The notes under the pieces: generated by a model
The model's database searches: none
Seen by the model: only the letters and a program-made list of their open reading frames with translations
What the model was told of the DNA's origin: nothing
In this document: piece after piece, positions 19,186 to 20,000 of the stretch
Layout of the letters: each line of letters opens with the position of its first letter
Position numbering within the stretch: the stretch's first letter is position 1
Source: Neocallimastix lanati (nom. inval.)
Taxonomy: Eukaryota; Neocallimastigomycota; Neocallimastigomycetes; Neocallimastigales; Neocallimastigaceae
NCBI GenBank assembly: GCA_016946835.1
Contig: JACVTC010000129.1
Span: 330,001-350,000 of the forward strand
DNA: 20,000 bases
Direction: 5' to 3'
Made by a program: the position numbers and the translations under genes

Positions 19186-20000
19186 TTTTTTATTTTCATC
19201 ACATATAACTTAAAAAATTTATGCATTATTATTAACAATTTTTAGGTTGTCATGACCTGTGTAACATTTAGCATTAAAATAAATATTAACTTAATGATTT
19301 GAAAAAAAAATTATATATACATACATACAATTATTTATTAGATTATAAAAAAAATTTTTTTTTTCCTCTCTTCTTAATATTCTAATTATTTATATAATTT
19401 TTTTTTTTCTTATTTTATATTGATGAAATTTAAATATTCATAAATTAAATTTCATTAATTTATTTTTATTTAATAATTTTATTTTTAGTTTTTATAATAT
19501 TTTCAGAGGTTATTAAAATAAATATAATTTCTTTTTAATTTAATTTTTTTTTTGTTTAATATAAATAAATATATATATATATATATTTTAAAAAAAAAAA
19601 AAAAAAAAGAAAAATAAAGGATACTTTAAGACAATATTACAAATTTATTATTTAATTTGACAATTAACGATTAATATTTATTAATTATTTATAATAACTT
19701 TATATGAAATTGAGATAGAACTAATTATTATTTTTAAATTTTTTGGAATGTCATTATAAATACTACGAATATAATCCTAATACGATAATAATATATATAT
19801 ATATATTTTTTTAATGAAGTCATGAATATTAAATTCGAAACATTATTGGTAAATATTTTTAATAAAAATACCTTATGAAAGTTAATATATATATATTTAT
19901 ATAAAAGACTATTATTTCTACTTTATAATGACTAATAAATATAATTATAAATCATAAAGACCACAATGTTTTTTTTTTTTTTTTTTTTTTTTGATTTTAA
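19067..20000. other. AT-rich intergenic DNA to the window edge, no supported gene
   Basis: Includes a 20-plus T-run at 19081, a TTA tract at 19157-19186, (AT)n near 19570-19586 and 24 T at 19969-19992. The patch 19229-19300 is compositionally richer and follows an acceptor-like ATTAACAATTTTTAG, but no donor or upstream exon could be found. Confidence 0.55.

Noticed and set aside
18969-19208. 79-codon plus-strand frame
   Set aside because: GTG start; spans a palindrome, a T-run and a TTA tract giving poly-Y. The nearby ATG at 18965 is in another frame and stops after 21 codons.
1752-20000. tRNA, rRNA or snRNA genes
   Set aside because: No GGTTCRANNCC-type B box, no set of GC-bearing stems and no rRNA-like block was seen on either strand; the G+C content is too low throughout.

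Overview
The window looks like nuclear DNA of a very AT-rich fungus, most likely an anaerobic gut fungus (Neocallimastigomycota). Three things point there. The only recognisable gene encodes an NDT80/PhoG-type transcription factor, with the fungal-style signatures FERLQF, NNGKRRAAQQ and VRGRSPGHY, and it is interrupted by a spliceosomal intron. Its coding DNA has clearly more G+C (about a third by eye) than the roughly one-tenth G+C around it. The rest is dominated by long A and T runs and AT-only micro- and minisatellites, as in gut-fungus intergenic DNA. Dictyostelium is also this AT-rich, but its genes are closely packed and an 18 kb gap would be odd there. The lineage is an inference, and no marker gene was available to test it.

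Positions 1-1751 (minus strand) hold the 5' portion of the NDT80-family gene. It has a 143-bp first exon, a 295-bp intron with a perfect GTAAGT donor, and a second exon that stays open to the left window edge. In all, 485 residues are readable; the C-terminus lies outside the window.

Positions 1752-20000 (about 18.2 kb) contain no gene I can support. Every longer open frame is a low-complexity Y/I/F/L/N/K translation of AT repeats, several have no ATG, and none has coding-like composition. The structure in this stretch is non-coding. There are three tandem duplications (about 178 bp at 3335-3691, 77 bp at 9157-9313, 86-88 bp at 16843-17016). There is a 39-40-bp minisatellite (6543-6700), a 0.7-kb heptanucleotide array (12720-13450) and exact 15- and 16-bp arrays (15193-15256, 15496-15615, 17645-17704). 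Many A or T runs occur, up to 42 bases. Several inverted repeats are too long for chance, notably at 10456-10499 and 19014-19052, and there is a compact GC-clamped hairpin followed by a T run at 4675-4702.

I found no tRNA, rRNA, recognisable ncRNA, transposase, reverse transcriptase or CRISPR array, and no evidence of a new multi-gene system. The most useful leads are the palindromes, the repeat arrays and two small patches of higher base complexity (16701-16740 and 19229-19300) that might be exon relics.
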